Assembly (NCBI RefSeq): GCF_024508315.1 | Contig: NZ_CP101987.1 | Location: 3,472,001-3,536,000 of the forward strand | Length of the DNA: 64,000 nt | From: Cellulomonas xiejunii | Lineage (GTDB): Bacteria; Actinomycetota; Actinomycetes; Actinomycetales; Cellulomonadaceae | Reading direction: 5' to 3' | Part shown: positions 17,798 through 26,844 of the stretch, in pieces | Position numbering within the stretch: position 1 is the first letter of the stretch | Layout of the letters: every line of letters starts with the position of its first letter | Notes under the pieces: model-generated | Seen by the model: the letters and a program-made list of their open reading frames with translations, nothing else | Told to the model about the DNA's origin: nothing | Database searches by the model: none | Program-made: the position numbers and the translations under genes

Positions 17798-18763
17798 GTG
17801 CCCGCCCGGTCCCGTCTCGCGCTGGTGCGCGCGCGCCTGCAGCTGCCCACGCTGCGGCGCGCCACGGGCCTGCTCGACGGACGGCACCGCGCGGTGTGGA
17901 AGGGGCACGGCGACGAGGTCGACGACCTGCACGTCTACACGCCCGGTGACGACGTCGGCGACATCGACTGGCGGGCGTCGGCACGCTCGGCGCAGCCGGT
18001 CGTCAAGCGCTACGAGGCGACGTCGAACGTCGCGCTGGTGCTGGTCGTCGACACCGGGCGGCACATGTGCGCGACGTCCGCGGGCGGGGAGCCGAAGCAC
18101 GAGGTGGCGCAGCTCGTGGCCGACGTGATCGCGCACCTCGCGCACCAGCGGGGTGACCGCGTGTCGCTGGTCGCGGGCGACGCGGGCCGCGTCGTCGAGC
18201 TGCCGCCCGGCGCGGGCACGACGCACCTCGAGGTGCTGCTGCGCCGCCTGCAGCGCACGTTCGACGCCGATGCCCCCGAGGGTGACCTCGCGCGCCTGCT
18301 CGACCGGGTGCTGCGCCGCACGGCACGCCGCTCGCTCGTCGTCGTCGTGACGGACGAGGCGCGGCCCGGCGCCGACGACGAGCGCGCCCTGGCGCGGCTG
18401 CGCACCCGGCACGAGGTCATGGTCGTGCAGGTCGTCGACGCCGACCTGTTCGCCGACCGGCTGGGGGCGGCGCCGGGCACGCTGGCGGGCGGGTCGGCGG
18501 CCACGGCCCGTGGTCGGCCCGTCGTCGCGCCACCGCGCGGCCGGCCGGTGCGGGACGTCGTCAGCGGCTGGTCCCTGCCCGCGTACCTGCGGGGGCGGCG
18601 CGGCGTGCGTGAGGCGGTCGCCGCGGCACGTGCGGCGCGGCACGCGGAGGTCGGGCACCGCATGCGCCGCCTCGGCGTGACGTCGGTGACCGTGGAGAGC
18701 ACGCACGACGTCCTCGACGAGATGGTCGCCCTGCTGGGGAGGTCGCGTCGTGCCCGGCGCTGA
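17798..18763 (+). CDS. DUF58 protein of the MoxR operon
   Basis: A 321-residue protein with the DUF58 core signature PGDDVGDIDWRASARSAQPVVKRY near residues 48-70, followed by a vWA-like fold (LVLVVDTGRHM near 80). Unlike many DUF58 proteins it lacks N-terminal membrane helices, so it is probably cytosolic. DUF58 proteins normally pair with MoxR ATPases. The start is GTG 17798, three bases after the MoxR stop, and the 3' end overlaps the next gene by 14 bases. Confidence 0.88.
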   Translation: MPARSRLALVRARLQLPTLRRATGLLDGRHRAVWKGHGDEVDDLHVYTPGDDVGDIDWRASARSAQPVVKRYEATSNVALVLVVDTGRHMCATSAGGEPKHEVAQLVADVIAHLAHQRGDRVSLVAGDAGRVVELPPGAGTTHLEVLLRRLQRTFDADAPEGDLARLLDRVLRRTARRSLVVVVTDEARPGADDERALARLRTRHEVMVVQVVDADLFADRLGAAPGTLAGGSAATARGRPVVAPPRGRPVRDVVSGWSLPAYLRGRRGVREAVAAARAARHAEVGHRMRRLGVTSVTVESTHDVLDEMVALLGRSRRARR

Positions 18764-19250
18764 GCTGGTCGACCCCGTGCCCTACGCGCCGTGGTGGCCG
18801 TGGGTCGCGGTGGCGATCGTCGTGGCCGTGGTCGCGTGGTTCGTGTGGGTGGTCCGTTCGACGCGCGCACCCGCGCAGGAGCCGCCGTCCCCGTCCCCGT
18901 CGCCGGCTCCCGTCGCGCCGCCGGCTCCCCGGGACCCGCGCGACCCCTACGCCGCGCTGCGGGGTACGACGCTGGCCCGCCTCGACGAGGTCGAGCGCCG
19001 GTACCGCGCGGGTGACGTCGACGTGCGGGGCGCGAACCTCGAGATCCGGTACGTGCTGCGCGAGTTCGCGACCGGACGCACGGGCGTGGACACGTCCGCG
19101 ATGACGGCGGCCACGGCGCGTGCGGACCGCCGGACCCGGCCGCTGTCCACGCTGCTCGAGAACACGTCGATGCCGACGTTCGCCCCGACGTCACGAGCGC
19201 GCCTGTCGCGGTCGTTGGACCAGGCGCGCAAGCGGGTGCGCACGTGGTGA
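18750..19250 (+). CDS. Single-pass membrane protein of the Bat-like operon
   Basis: A 166-residue protein with one N-terminal transmembrane helix near residues 12-35 (WWPWVAVAIVVAVVAWFVWVV), a Pro-rich linker near 43-62 and a C-terminal helical cytoplasmic part. It occupies the position held by DUF4381-type proteins in other MoxR/Bat operons, but I cannot confirm the family from sequence. It overlaps the DUF58 gene by 14 bases and the following vWA gene by 4-7 bases, so translation is likely coupled. Confidence 0.75.
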   Translation: MPGAELVDPVPYAPWWPWVAVAIVVAVVAWFVWVVRSTRAPAQEPPSPSPSPAPVAPPAPRDPRDPYAALRGTTLARLDEVERRYRAGDVDVRGANLEIRYVLREFATGRTGVDTSAMTAATARADRRTRPLSTLLENTSMPTFAPTSRARLSRSLDQARKRVRTW

Positions 19251-20236
19251 GGGGCGCCGGGCTGGAGGTGCCGTGGCTGGTGCCGGTGGTCCTGGGTGTG
19301 GTGGCGGCCGCCCTCGTCGCCGGGCTGCTGCTGCGCGACCGGCGGGGGACGACGCCCGTGGCCAACACGGACGACCTGCGCGCCGTGCCTGCGCTGCGCG
19401 CGTGGCGCCTGCGCTACGGGGTCCTGCGCGTCGTCCTCGCACTGACCGTCGCCGTGGCGGCCGTCGGGGCCGCCGTGCTGGCCGCCCGGCCCGTCACCGT
19501 GCAGGAGCGCACGCGCGAGCTCGCCAACCGGGACATCGTGCTGTGCCTGGACGTGTCCGGGTCGATGCTGGAGTACGACGAGCGGGTCGTGGCGACGTTC
19601 GAGCAGCTCGTCGACGGGTTCACCGGTGAACGCGTCGCGCTGTCGCTGTTCGACTCGACCTCGGCCACGGTCTTCCCGCTGACGGACGACTACGAGCTGG
19701 TCACGACGCAGCTGCGCACGGCGCGCGAGGCCTTCACCGACCGGGGCTCGGACGCGGCGGCCGAGGTCCTGCGCGGTACGTCGGGCCTGGAGGGGCAGGC
19801 GTCGCTCATCGGTGACGGGGTCGCGTCGTGCACGCTGCTGTTCGACCAGTACGACGTCGACCGGTCCCGCTCGGTGGTGCTGGCGACGGACAACGAGGTG
19901 TGGGGTGCGCCCGTGTACTCGCTGCCCGAGGCCGCGGCGCTCGCGACGTCCCGTGGCGTGGTCCTGCACGCGCTGTACCCCGACGAGGACCGCCAGCTGG
20001 GTGCCGCTACCGCGGCCGAGCTGCGGATCGCCGCGCAGGGCACCGGTGGCACGTTCGCCGTGGCGCAGGACCCCGAGGCCGTCCCGGCGATCCTCGAGCA
20101 GGTCCGCGCGGGCCAGCTCACGGCCATGCAGGCCGACCCGGAGCGGGTGGTGACCGACGACGACGACCTGTGGGTGCGCCTGCTGTACGCCGCCGCCCTG
20201 GCTGCGGTGCTGCTCGCGTGGCGGGTGCGCTCGTGA
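19244..20236 (+). CDS. vWA-domain membrane protein, BatA-like
   Basis: A 330-residue protein with N-terminal transmembrane segments near 10-28 and 65-85, a vWA domain (MIDAS DVSGSM near 103-108) and a C-terminal helix near 311-328, the BatA/BatB topology. The vWA domain is expected to face the outside of the membrane and to bind Mg2+. The next vWA gene overlaps its stop by GTGA. The start could be GTG 19244 or GTG 19247. It probably forms a membrane complex with the other operon products. Confidence 0.85.
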   Translation: MVRGAGLEVPWLVPVVLGVVAAALVAGLLLRDRRGTTPVANTDDLRAVPALRAWRLRYGVLRVVLALTVAVAAVGAAVLAARPVTVQERTRELANRDIVLCLDVSGSMLEYDERVVATFEQLVDGFTGERVALSLFDSTSATVFPLTDDYELVTTQLRTAREAFTDRGSDAAAEVLRGTSGLEGQASLIGDGVASCTLLFDQYDVDRSRSVVLATDNEVWGAPVYSLPEAAALATSRGVVLHALYPDEDRQLGAATAAELRIAAQGTGGTFAVAQDPEAVPAILEQVRAGQLTAMQADPERVVTDDDDLWVRLLYAAALAAVLLAWRVRS

Positions 20237-21294
20237 GCGCCCGCGCGGTCGTGCCCGTGGGGGTCGTGCTGCTCACGGCGGTGCCGGTGCTCGTGCTGTG
20301 CGTGGGGCAGTCGCTCGGGCTGACGGTGGGGCGGGGCGGCGTCCGGCGGTCCGACGCGCCACGTGCGGGCGCGTGGACGTGGTGGCGGCGTGCGGCACTC
20401 GTCGCCGTCGTGGCCGTCGTCGGGCTGACGCCCACGGTCGCGGTGACGCAGGCCGGGGGCGCGCGCGTCGGTGTACAGCTGTGGTTCGTCGTCGACCGCA
20501 CGGGCTCGATGGCGGCCGAGGACTGGGGCCCCGGCGACCCGGTAATACGCGGACCAGGCCTGGACCCGGTGCCCGCGGTGCAGCGCCTCGACGGCGTGCG
20601 CCACGACGTGGTCTCGCTGACCGGTGACGTGCCGGGCGCGTTCTACTCGGTCATCGCGTTCGCGGACGAGGCGGGCACCCAGCTGCCGCTGACGGACGAC
20701 GCGACGGCCGTGCGTGCGTGGGCGCAGACCGTGACGCAGGAGGTCACGGCCGGGTCGGCGGGCACCCGCCGCGACCGCGCCCTCGACGTGCTGGAGCGCT
20801 CGCTGCGCGACGCGCAGGACCGCGACCCCGGGATGGTGCGCCTCGTGTTCTACCTGTCGGACGGCGAGCAGACGGCGGACGAGGAGCCGGGCACGTTCGA
20901 CCGGATCGCGCCGCTGGTCGACGGGGGCGCGGTGCTCGGGTACGGCACGGCGGCCGGTGCGCCGATGCGCACGTACGACGGCACGGTCGACCCGGACGCG
21001 GACTACATCCCCGACCCCGAGGACCCGTCGCAGCCGGCCCTGTCGCGTGCCGACGAGGGCGCGCTGCGCGAGGTGGCCGCGGAGCTCGGCGTGCCGTACG
21101 TCCACCGTGACGGCCCGACGAGCACGGCGGACCTCGTCGCGGACGTGGACGTCGACACGATCGCCGCCGACGGGCGGGCGGACGTGGGTGCGCGGCGGGA
21201 CGTCGTGTGGCCGTTCGCGCTGGTCGCCGGGGCGCTGCTCGCCGCGGAGGCGTGGACGTGGGCGCGCGCGTCGAGCCGGGGGCGGAGGCGATGA
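20233..21294 (+). CDS. vWA-domain membrane protein, BatB-like
   Basis: A 353-residue protein. Two N-terminal hydrophobic segments near 5-25 and 52-72 precede a vWA domain with MIDAS DRTGSM near 90-95, and a last transmembrane helix near 327-347 ends with a basic tail. It is the second vWA protein of the operon, likely a partner of the upstream one. The GTG start overlaps the upstream stop as GTGA; the downstream TPR gene overlaps its stop as ATGA. The longer open frame upstream is a shadow of the preceding gene. Confidence 0.85.
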   Translation: MSARAVVPVGVVLLTAVPVLVLCVGQSLGLTVGRGGVRRSDAPRAGAWTWWRRAALVAVVAVVGLTPTVAVTQAGGARVGVQLWFVVDRTGSMAAEDWGPGDPVIRGPGLDPVPAVQRLDGVRHDVVSLTGDVPGAFYSVIAFADEAGTQLPLTDDATAVRAWAQTVTQEVTAGSAGTRRDRALDVLERSLRDAQDRDPGMVRLVFYLSDGEQTADEEPGTFDRIAPLVDGGAVLGYGTAAGAPMRTYDGTVDPDADYIPDPEDPSQPALSRADEGALREVAAELGVPYVHRDGPTSTADLVADVDVDTIAADGRADVGARRDVVWPFALVAGALLAAEAWTWARASSRGRRR

Positions 21295-22412
21295 GCGGCA
21301 CCCGCGACGAGGTCCGTCGCCGCACGCAGCAGAAGGTGGCCCGGGACCGGGCCGCCCGGCAGGCGCGCCGGCGTGCGGTACCGCCGCACGTGCGACGCCG
21401 GCGTCGCCTGCTGCGGTGGAGCTGGCTGCCGGCGCTCGCGCTGCTGGGCTTCGCCGTCACCCTGCTGACGCTCGGCCCGGGCTACCGCGAGGCACGCGCC
21501 GCGTACGACGCGGGCGACGAGTGGGACGCGGTCGACCTCTTCGACCGCGTCGACGGCCGGACCTTCGTGGAGGGCTGGAAGGGCGCGTTCAACGCGGGCA
21601 CGGCCCGGTACCGCGCAGGCCTGTACAGCAGTGCGATCCGGGATCTGGACGAGGCGCTGCAGACCGTCCCCGAGCAGCACCGCTGCGACGTCCAGACCAA
21701 CCGCGCCCTGGCGCTGCAGGCGCACGAGCAGCAGACGCGCGAGGAGGCCGAGGTGCAGCTGGCGTACGTGGAGGAGCTCGCCGCGGCCCTGGACGCGCAG
21801 GCCGCGGGCGAGCCGTACGACGCGGAGCTCCTCGAGCCGCCGTACGAGGGCGCGGACGAGCCGACGGTCGCGGACGAGCTCGGGTTCGCGGGGTACCTGC
21901 TGCGGATGGCGGCCGACGCCGCCGCGCTCGCGGCCGAGGCGCTCGCCGACCCGGCGTGCACCCCGCCGCCGTCGCAGGGCGGTGGTGGGCAGGACGACGA
22001 GCAGGACCAGGGCGGCGGCGGGCAGGACGAGCAGGACCAGGGCGGCGGCGGGCAGGACGAGCAGGACCAGGACGGCCAGGGCGAGGACGCGCCACCGAGC
22101 CCGCAGCAGCAGGCCGAGCAGCGCATGCAGGAGCTCCTCGACCTGGCGACCGACGTCGAGCGCCTGGCGCAGGCCGCGACGGACGGCACGCTCGAGGGCG
22201 CCCCGACGCCCGGAGCAGGCGGGCAGCAGGCACCGGACCCGGCGCAGGCCGAGGCGCAGCGGCAGGAGGCGCTCGCGGAGCGCAACCAGCAGGCCGGCGG
22301 TGGCGGTGGTGGGCAGCCCGCACCGTCGGGCGGCGAGGGCACGGGCACGGCACCCGGCGGCGGCGACGGCGAGGACGGCACGGGCGGACGGGGCGGTGCC
22401 CGCAACTGGTGA
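21291..22412 (+). CDS. TPR-like membrane protein of the Bat-like operon (BatC-like)
   Basis: A 373-residue protein with a very basic N-terminus, a transmembrane helix near 44-62 (WLPALALLGFAVTLLTLG) and a helical TPR-like region near 65-160 (YDAGDEWDAVDLFDRVDG, NAGTARYRAGLYSSAIRDLDEAL). A Gln/Gly/Asp-rich low-complexity segment with repeated GGGGQDEQDQ follows. The tail is Gly-rich. Bat operons usually carry a TPR protein (BatC/BatE) at this place. ATG 21291 overlaps the preceding stop. Confidence 0.8.
   Translation: MSGTRDEVRRRTQQKVARDRAARQARRRAVPPHVRRRRRLLRWSWLPALALLGFAVTLLTLGPGYREARAAYDAGDEWDAVDLFDRVDGRTFVEGWKGAFNAGTARYRAGLYSSAIRDLDEALQTVPEQHRCDVQTNRALALQAHEQQTREEAEVQLAYVEELAAALDAQAAGEPYDAELLEPPYEGADEPTVADELGFAGYLLRMAADAAALAAEALADPACTPPPSQGGGGQDDEQDQGGGGQDEQDQGGGGQDEQDQDGQGEDAPPSPQQQAEQRMQELLDLATDVERLAQAATDGTLEGAPTPGAGGQQAPDPAQAEAQRQEALAERNQQAGGGGGGQPAPSGGEGTGTAPGGGDGEDGTGGRGGARNW
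21978..22070 (+). repeat. In-frame 30/33-bp tandem repeat in the TPR-like gene
   Basis: Three consecutive units at 21978-22010 (33 bases), 22011-22040 and 22041-22070 (30 bases each, identical) encode GGGGQD(D)EQDQ. The identity of units 2 and 3 at DNA level suggests recent slippage, so the copy number may vary between strains. Confidence 0.85.
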
Positions 22413-22432
22413 GCCGGTGCGAAGATCAGCGC

Positions 22433-23266
22433 GTGTCTCCCATCCCGTTGCCCCGCCTCGCCGTCGTGCCCGACGTGCGTCTCGTCGCTGTCGACATGGA
22501 CGGCTCGCTGCTCGACGACGCCAAGCGCATCGACCCGTCGTTCTGGCCGCTGCTCGACACCCTCGTCGCGCGGGGTGTCACGGTGTGCCCGGCGAGCGGC
22601 CGGCAGTACGCGACGCTGCGTCGCCAGCTCGACCGGGACGACCTGGTGTACGTGGCCGAGAACGGCGCGCACGTGGTGCGCGACGGCAGACCGCTGGCCG
22701 TACACGGGCTCGACGCGCACGTCGCGCGGGACGTCGTGCGTGCCGTGCGCCGGTGGGTCGACGCGGGCGCCGACGTGGGGGTCGTGCTGTGCGGGCTGCG
22801 CAGCGCGTACGTCGAGCGGGTCGACGCGCGGTTCCTCGCCCAGTGCGAGCCGTACTACGCGCTGCTGGAGCAGGTACCGGACCTGACGGCGGTGGACGAC
22901 GCCGTCCTGAAGGTCGCGGTGTACGACTTCGGTCCGGCGGCCACGGGTGCGGGACCGGCGCTCAAGCGGTTCGGCGCCGTGGCGCGCGTGCTGGTCAGCG
23001 GTGCGCACTGGGTCGACGTCATGAGCCCGGACGCCGACAAGGGGCACGCGCTGCGTGACGTGCAGCGCGCGCTGGGCGTGGGCCCGGACCAGACGGTCGC
23101 GTTCGGCGACTACTTCAACGACGTCGGCATGCTCGAGGCCGCGCACTGGTCGTTCGCGATGGACAACGCGCACCCCGACGTCCGCGCGCACGCGCGGTTC
23201 GTCGCACCGTCGAACAACGACAACGGCGTGGTCCGCACCCTGCGGACCCTGCTGCGGCTCGGCTGA
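22433..23266 (+). CDS. Cof-type HAD phosphatase
   Basis: A 277-residue HAD-superfamily hydrolase of the Cof/IIB type. Motif I reads VDMDGSLLDD near 22-31 with the nucleophile Asp, motif II is CPASGR near 51, the motif III Lys is in PDADKGHAL, and motif IV is FGDYFNDVGML near 226. It dephosphorylates small phosphorylated metabolites such as sugar phosphates or pyridoxal phosphate; the substrate is not predictable. GTG 22433 starts it 20 bases after the TPR gene, possibly within the same transcript but probably functionally separate. Confidence 0.9.
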   Translation: MSPIPLPRLAVVPDVRLVAVDMDGSLLDDAKRIDPSFWPLLDTLVARGVTVCPASGRQYATLRRQLDRDDLVYVAENGAHVVRDGRPLAVHGLDAHVARDVVRAVRRWVDAGADVGVVLCGLRSAYVERVDARFLAQCEPYYALLEQVPDLTAVDDAVLKVAVYDFGPAATGAGPALKRFGAVARVLVSGAHWVDVMSPDADKGHALRDVQRALGVGPDQTVAFGDYFNDVGMLEAAHWSFAMDNAHPDVRAHARFVAPSNNDNGVVRTLRTLLRLG

Positions 23267-23290
23267 GCATCCGGGGCATCGGGGACGAGG

Positions 23291-24052
23291 TCAGGGCTCC
23301 CGCCGGAGCACCGGTGGCGGCGCCTGCAGGTCGACGACCCGCAGCGCCACCGCGTGCTCGACGCCCGCCAGCCGTCCCTGGGCGGCGGTGAGCGCCGGGA
23401 CCAGCTCGGCCGGGGCCGGGTGCCCGGGCAGCAGGGCGAGGTACTCGCGGTGCGCCTCCAGCGACGCGATCCCCCGCTGCAGCGCCTCACCGGTGACCTC
23501 GACCCCGTGCGTGGGGTGCGGGTCGCCCGCGACCAGGAGCCAGCGGACGGCGCACGGCTCGAGCCCGGCGTCGAGCAGCTCGGGGAACACCCACCTGTTG
23601 CCCGCGTCGCGCACGGCGTCGGCGGCGGCCAGCCCGGCGGCGCGGTGGTCCGCCTGGTTCAGGCCCACCGACGTCTCCTGCGCCCACGTGGCGGTGAGGA
23701 CGGCGTCGGGACGGAACCGGCGGATCGCTGCGGCGATGTCGCGGCGCAGCCCGAGCCCGTACTGCAGCACGCCGTCCGGGTGCGTGAGGAAGTCGACCTT
23801 CGTGACCCCGACGGCCGCGGAGCCGGCGACCTGCTCGCGCATCCGCACCTCGGCGGTCCGCGCCGGATCCGACGTGTCCATGCCGGCCTCGCCACGCGTC
23901 AGCAGCAGGTACGCCACTTCGACGCCGCGCGCGGTCCACGCGGCGACGGCGGCGGACGTGCCGTACTCGAGGTCGTCGGGGTGGGCCACGACGCACAGCA
24001 CACGCGTGAGCGCGTCGTCGGGCAGCAGCGGCAGCGTCGTCGACTCCGGCAT
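23291..24052 (-). CDS. PIG-L family N-deacetylase
   Basis: A 253-residue zinc-dependent deacetylase of the PIG-L/MshB/LmbE family. The metal-binding AHPDDLEYG motif is at 23-31 and the second site, NQADHRAAG, is near 149. The TRGEAG segment is also typical. Related actinobacterial enzymes deacetylate GlcNAc-Ins (mycothiol synthesis) or conjugates such as mycothiol S-conjugates and N-acetylglucosamine derivatives. The length and motifs do not single out MshB. The start is ATG 24052. Confidence 0.88.
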   Translation of the reverse strand: MPESTTLPLLPDDALTRVLCVVAHPDDLEYGTSAAVAAWTARGVEVAYLLLTRGEAGMDTSDPARTAEVRMREQVAGSAAVGVTKVDFLTHPDGVLQYGLGLRRDIAAAIRRFRPDAVLTATWAQETSVGLNQADHRAAGLAAADAVRDAGNRWVFPELLDAGLEPCAVRWLLVAGDPHPTHGVEVTGEALQRGIASLEAHREYLALLPGHPAPAELVPALTAAQGRLAGVEHAVALRVVDLQAPPPVLRREP

Positions 24053-24127
24053 GCCCCCACGCTAGGACGGGCGTCCGGTACCGGCACCCCGGCACGCGCC
24101 CGGCCGCGGACGCGGGTGGCGGCCCGG

Positions 24128-24655
24128 TCAGCCGCGCGCGAGCGCGGCGTCGAACGCGGCGAGCAACCGCGGGGAGAACAGCACGAACCGGATGACCGTC
24201 AGCGGCGTCGTCGGGTGGGCGTCCACCCAGGACCGCGTGGCGCCGACCGCGACGTCGGCGGCCTGGACGGCGTCCCACCCGTACACCCCGGCCCCGACGG
24301 CCGGCATCGCGATGCTCGTCGCCCCCAGCCCGTCGGCGACGTCGAGGCTCGCGGTGAAGCACGACGCGAGGAGCGCGGGGTCGTCCTGGCCGCGGTGGCG
24401 GTCGGGCCCGACGGTGTGGACGACCCAGCGTGCGGGCAGGTCGAACGCCGGCGTCGCGACCGCGTGGCCGACGGGCAGGCCCTGCGGCCACGTGGTGCGT
24501 CGCAGCTCGCGGCAGGCGGCCAGGAGTCCCGGCCCTGCCGCCGCGTGGATGGCGCCGTCGACGCCGCCCCCGCCCAGCAGCGTGGAGTTGGCGGCGTTGA
24601 CGACGACGTCGACGTCCTGCCGCGTGATGTCGCCGAGGACCGTCATGATCGCCAC
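24128..24655 (-). CDS. Macro-domain ADP-ribose-binding protein
   Basis: A 175-residue stand-alone macro domain. The signature GDITRQDVDVVVNAANSTLLGGGGVDGAIH is near 9-38 and the second loop is AMPAVGAGVYGW near 121, matching the YmdB/MacroD-type O-acetyl-ADP-ribose deacetylases. The substrate, O-acetyl-ADP-ribose, is the by-product of sirtuins, and a sirtuin gene is present about 9 kb away. GAGGA sits seven bases before GTG 24655, which I prefer to the in-frame ATG at 24646. Confidence 0.88.
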   Translation of the reverse strand: MAIMTVLGDITRQDVDVVVNAANSTLLGGGGVDGAIHAAAGPGLLAACRELRRTTWPQGLPVGHAVATPAFDLPARWVVHTVGPDRHRGQDDPALLASCFTASLDVADGLGATSIAMPAVGAGVYGWDAVQAADVAVGATRSWVDAHPTTPLTVIRFVLFSPRLLAAFDAALARG

Positions 24656-25035
24656 CGGGCCATCCTCACCCGGCGCGAGCTGTCGTGCACCGCACGGCCC
24701 GGCGGGTGAAACTTCGCCTCCCCGTCCACAACCTGCGTCCACACCCCTGTGTCTCGCGGATGGGTTCGCAGGTGGACCTGTGGACGGACCTGTGGACACA
24801 GCGGTGGACGACGACGGGCGCGCGCGGCCGCTTGCGGCACCGCGACGACCCGGCTACAACGGGGTGGACCGTGTCGACCGATAGCGGTCGACCTGCGGGA
24901 ACACCCCTCCACCGAGGGCTCCGGCGGCCGTGCTCGACGGTCGTCGACCGGCCCTTCGGCGACCGTCCGCGACCTCGCCCGGGAGCGCGGGACGCCTGTG
25001 GACGAGGGATCGCCCGGACCCCGGCGCGCGCACCG
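24656..25035. other. 380-base gene-free stretch with DnaA-box-like 9-mers
   Basis: No convincing coding frame is seen here. Five 9-mers close to the actinobacterial DnaA box TTGTCCACA occur on both strands: 24722-24730, 24735-24743, 24779-24787, 24791-24799 and 24997-25005, with one or two mismatches each. GTGGAC words are repeated throughout. It could be chance in a GC-rich spacer or a DnaA-titration or regulatory site. Confidence 0.35.
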
Positions 25036-25473
25036 TCAGGCGGTCGGCTCGGACTCGACCAGGATCGTCACCGGACCGTCGTTGACGAGCTCCACGGCCA
25101 TGTCGGCGCCGAAGCGGCCCGTCGCCACCTCGAGGCCGCGCGCCCGCAGCGCCGCGACGACGGCGTCGACGAGCGGCTCGGCGACCGCACCCGGCGCGGC
25201 CGCGTTCCACGTCGGCCGACGCCCCTTGCGCACGTCGGCGTACAGCGTGAACTGGCTGACGACCAGCACGGGCGCCCCGACGTCGACCGCCGAGCGCTCG
25301 TCGCGCAGGATCCTCAGCTCGGCGATCTTGCGGGCGACGAGCTCGACCTGCGCCGGCCCGTCCCCCGGCGTGACACCGACGAGCGCGAGCAGCCCGGGCC
25401 GGTCGATCGCACCGACGACCTCCCCGTCCACGCGCACGGCCGCGCGCGTGACCCGCTGCACGACCGCCCTCAC
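25036..25473 (-). CDS. dtd: D-aminoacyl-tRNA deacylase
   Basis: A 145-residue protein matching Dtd in length and motifs: N-terminal [29 protein letters not shown] (the SQFTL active-site Thr region near 77-92) and the C-terminal [13 protein letters not shown] carrying the Gly-cis-Pro-equivalent segment. It removes D-amino acids and glycine mischarged onto tRNA. GAGGAGG precedes GTG 25473. It follows the asparaginase gene by 13 bases on the same strand, so the two are probably cotranscribed. Confidence 0.95.
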   Translation of the reverse strand: MRAVVQRVTRAAVRVDGEVVGAIDRPGLLALVGVTPGDGPAQVELVARKIAELRILRDERSAVDVGAPVLVVSQFTLYADVRKGRRPTWNAAAPGAVAEPLVDAVVAALRARGLEVATGRFGADMAVELVNDGPVTILVESEPTA

Positions 25474-25486
25474 CGCTGCGGCCTCC

Positions 25487-26470
25487 TCACGCCGGCGCAC
25501 CGAACGTCGCCCGGACCGCACCGACGGGTCGCCCGTGCCCCAACACCGGGGTGTCCGCCACGGCGGCGACGGCCGCCGGGTCGACACCCGCGAGTCCCAG
25601 CGCAGCGGCCAGCACCACGGCACGCGGCCGCGCGGACCCGTCGAGGACCTTGAGCGCGACCGCGCCGCCGTCCGGGAGCCCGGCCGCGTACACGCCGTCC
25701 GCCCCGTCCTTCGCGACGAGCCCGGGCACGGCGGCCATGAACGCCGTCACGTCGCGACCCGTCCCGCCGACGTGCCAGGGGTGGGCCGCCATCGCACGCC
25801 CCACGCGCGCGGGCGCGGACCCGTCGCCGCGGGCGGCCGCCGCGGCGATCGTCCCGAAGGCACGTGCGAGGCCCGTCAGCGTCGAGGAGAGCAACGGTGC
25901 GCCGCACCCGTCGACCGTGACGTGCTCGACCGGCACGCCCGTCAGCTCCGCCGCGGTCGCCACCACGGCACGCTGCAGCGGGTGCGCAGGCTCCAGGTAG
26001 CCGTCCGTCGGCCAGCCGGCCGCGCGACACGTCGCGAGCATCCCCGCGTGCTTGCCGGAGCAGTTCTGCGTGAGCGGTGCGGGTCCGTGGCCGGCGGCGC
26101 GGCGCAGCCACGCGGCCTCGGGCGACAGCGGCCAGTCCGGGGTGTTGCGCAGGTCGTCCTCCGTCAACCCGGCGCCCGCCAGCAGCCGCTGCACGACGTC
26201 CAGGTGCCCTGCCTCACCCGAGTGGCTCGCGCACACCAGCGCGAGGTCCTCCCCGGCCGCGTCGAGGCCGTGGTCGAGCATCGCGACGGCCTGCACGGGC
26301 TTGAGGGACGACCGCGGCCAGACCACGACGTCCGGGTCGCCCAGCGCGTCGCGCACCGAGCCGTCGGGCGCCAGCACGACGACGTGCCCCAGGTGCACCG
26401 ACTCGACGAGGTCACCGCGGTGCACGAGCGCGAGCGGCACCGCGCCGTGGTCCACGTCGGGAACGCTCAC
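25487..26470 (-). CDS. Type II/Rhizobium-type L-asparaginase
   Basis: A 327-residue enzyme of the Asparaginase_II family (Rhizobium etli inducible type), unrelated to E. coli AnsB. Visible family motifs: RSSLKPVQA near 50-58 (Ser/Lys pair), CASHSGE near 81, [13 protein letters not shown] near 126 and DGCGAPLLS near 180, including the Cys and Lys positions that bind zinc in the R. etli enzyme. It hydrolyses asparagine to aspartate and ammonia. GTG 26470 overlaps the stop of the upstream DUF2516 gene by four bases, so translation is coupled. Confidence 0.9.
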   Translation of the reverse strand: MSVPDVDHGAVPLALVHRGDLVESVHLGHVVVLAPDGSVRDALGDPDVVVWPRSSLKPVQAVAMLDHGLDAAGEDLALVCASHSGEAGHLDVVQRLLAGAGLTEDDLRNTPDWPLSPEAAWLRRAAGHGPAPLTQNCSGKHAGMLATCRAAGWPTDGYLEPAHPLQRAVVATAAELTGVPVEHVTVDGCGAPLLSSTLTGLARAFGTIAAAAARGDGSAPARVGRAMAAHPWHVGGTGRDVTAFMAAVPGLVAKDGADGVYAAGLPDGGAVALKVLDGSARPRAVVLAAALGLAGVDPAAVAAVADTPVLGHGRPVGAVRATFGAPA

Positions 26471-26805
26471 CAGCCGCCCCGGGGAGGACCGCCGCCGCGC
26501 CGGCCCGAGTAGGGGGCGACTGCCGGGCGCACGTCGACGAGGTAGATGACCGCCGCGGCCGCCGCGATCAGGGCGAGGAACGAGGGGAACGGCAGCCGGA
26601 CGCCGGGCAGAGGGATCGAGATGAACGCGACGACGGTCGCGGCGACGAGCACCCACGTCCAGAACTGTCGCGTCCGCTTGCCGGCGGAGAGGAACGCCGC
26701 GGCAGGACGCCGCAGGCAGTCGACCAGGGCCCACACGGACAGCACGAAGATCGCCAGGTAGAAGAGGAAGAACAGGAGGAGCTGCAGCGACCCGATGATG
26801 CTCAC
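26467..26805 (-). CDS. DUF2516 family membrane protein
   Basis: A 112-residue actinobacterial membrane protein with three hydrophobic segments: residues 6-28, 49-65 and 73-90. The pattern LVDCLRRPAAAFLSAGKRTRQFW between the first two fits the DUF2516 family as I remember it. Function unknown. Its stop overlaps the asparaginase start, suggesting joint translation, but no functional link is known. The Gly/Arg/Pro-rich tail is unremarkable. Confidence 0.85.
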   Translation of the reverse strand: MSIIGSLQLLLFFLFYLAIFVLSVWALVDCLRRPAAAFLSAGKRTRQFWTWVLVAATVVAFISIPLPGVRLPFPSFLALIAAAAAVIYLVDVRPAVAPYSGRRGGGPPRGGW

Positions 26806-26844
26806 GACGAGAGCCTACGAGACGCGCCCGGCGGGCACCGGGCG

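Noticed and set aside
24722..25005. Replication origin
   Set aside because: No dnaA, dnaN, recF or gyrB nearby and no AT-rich unwinding segment; kept only as a DnaA-box-like cluster.
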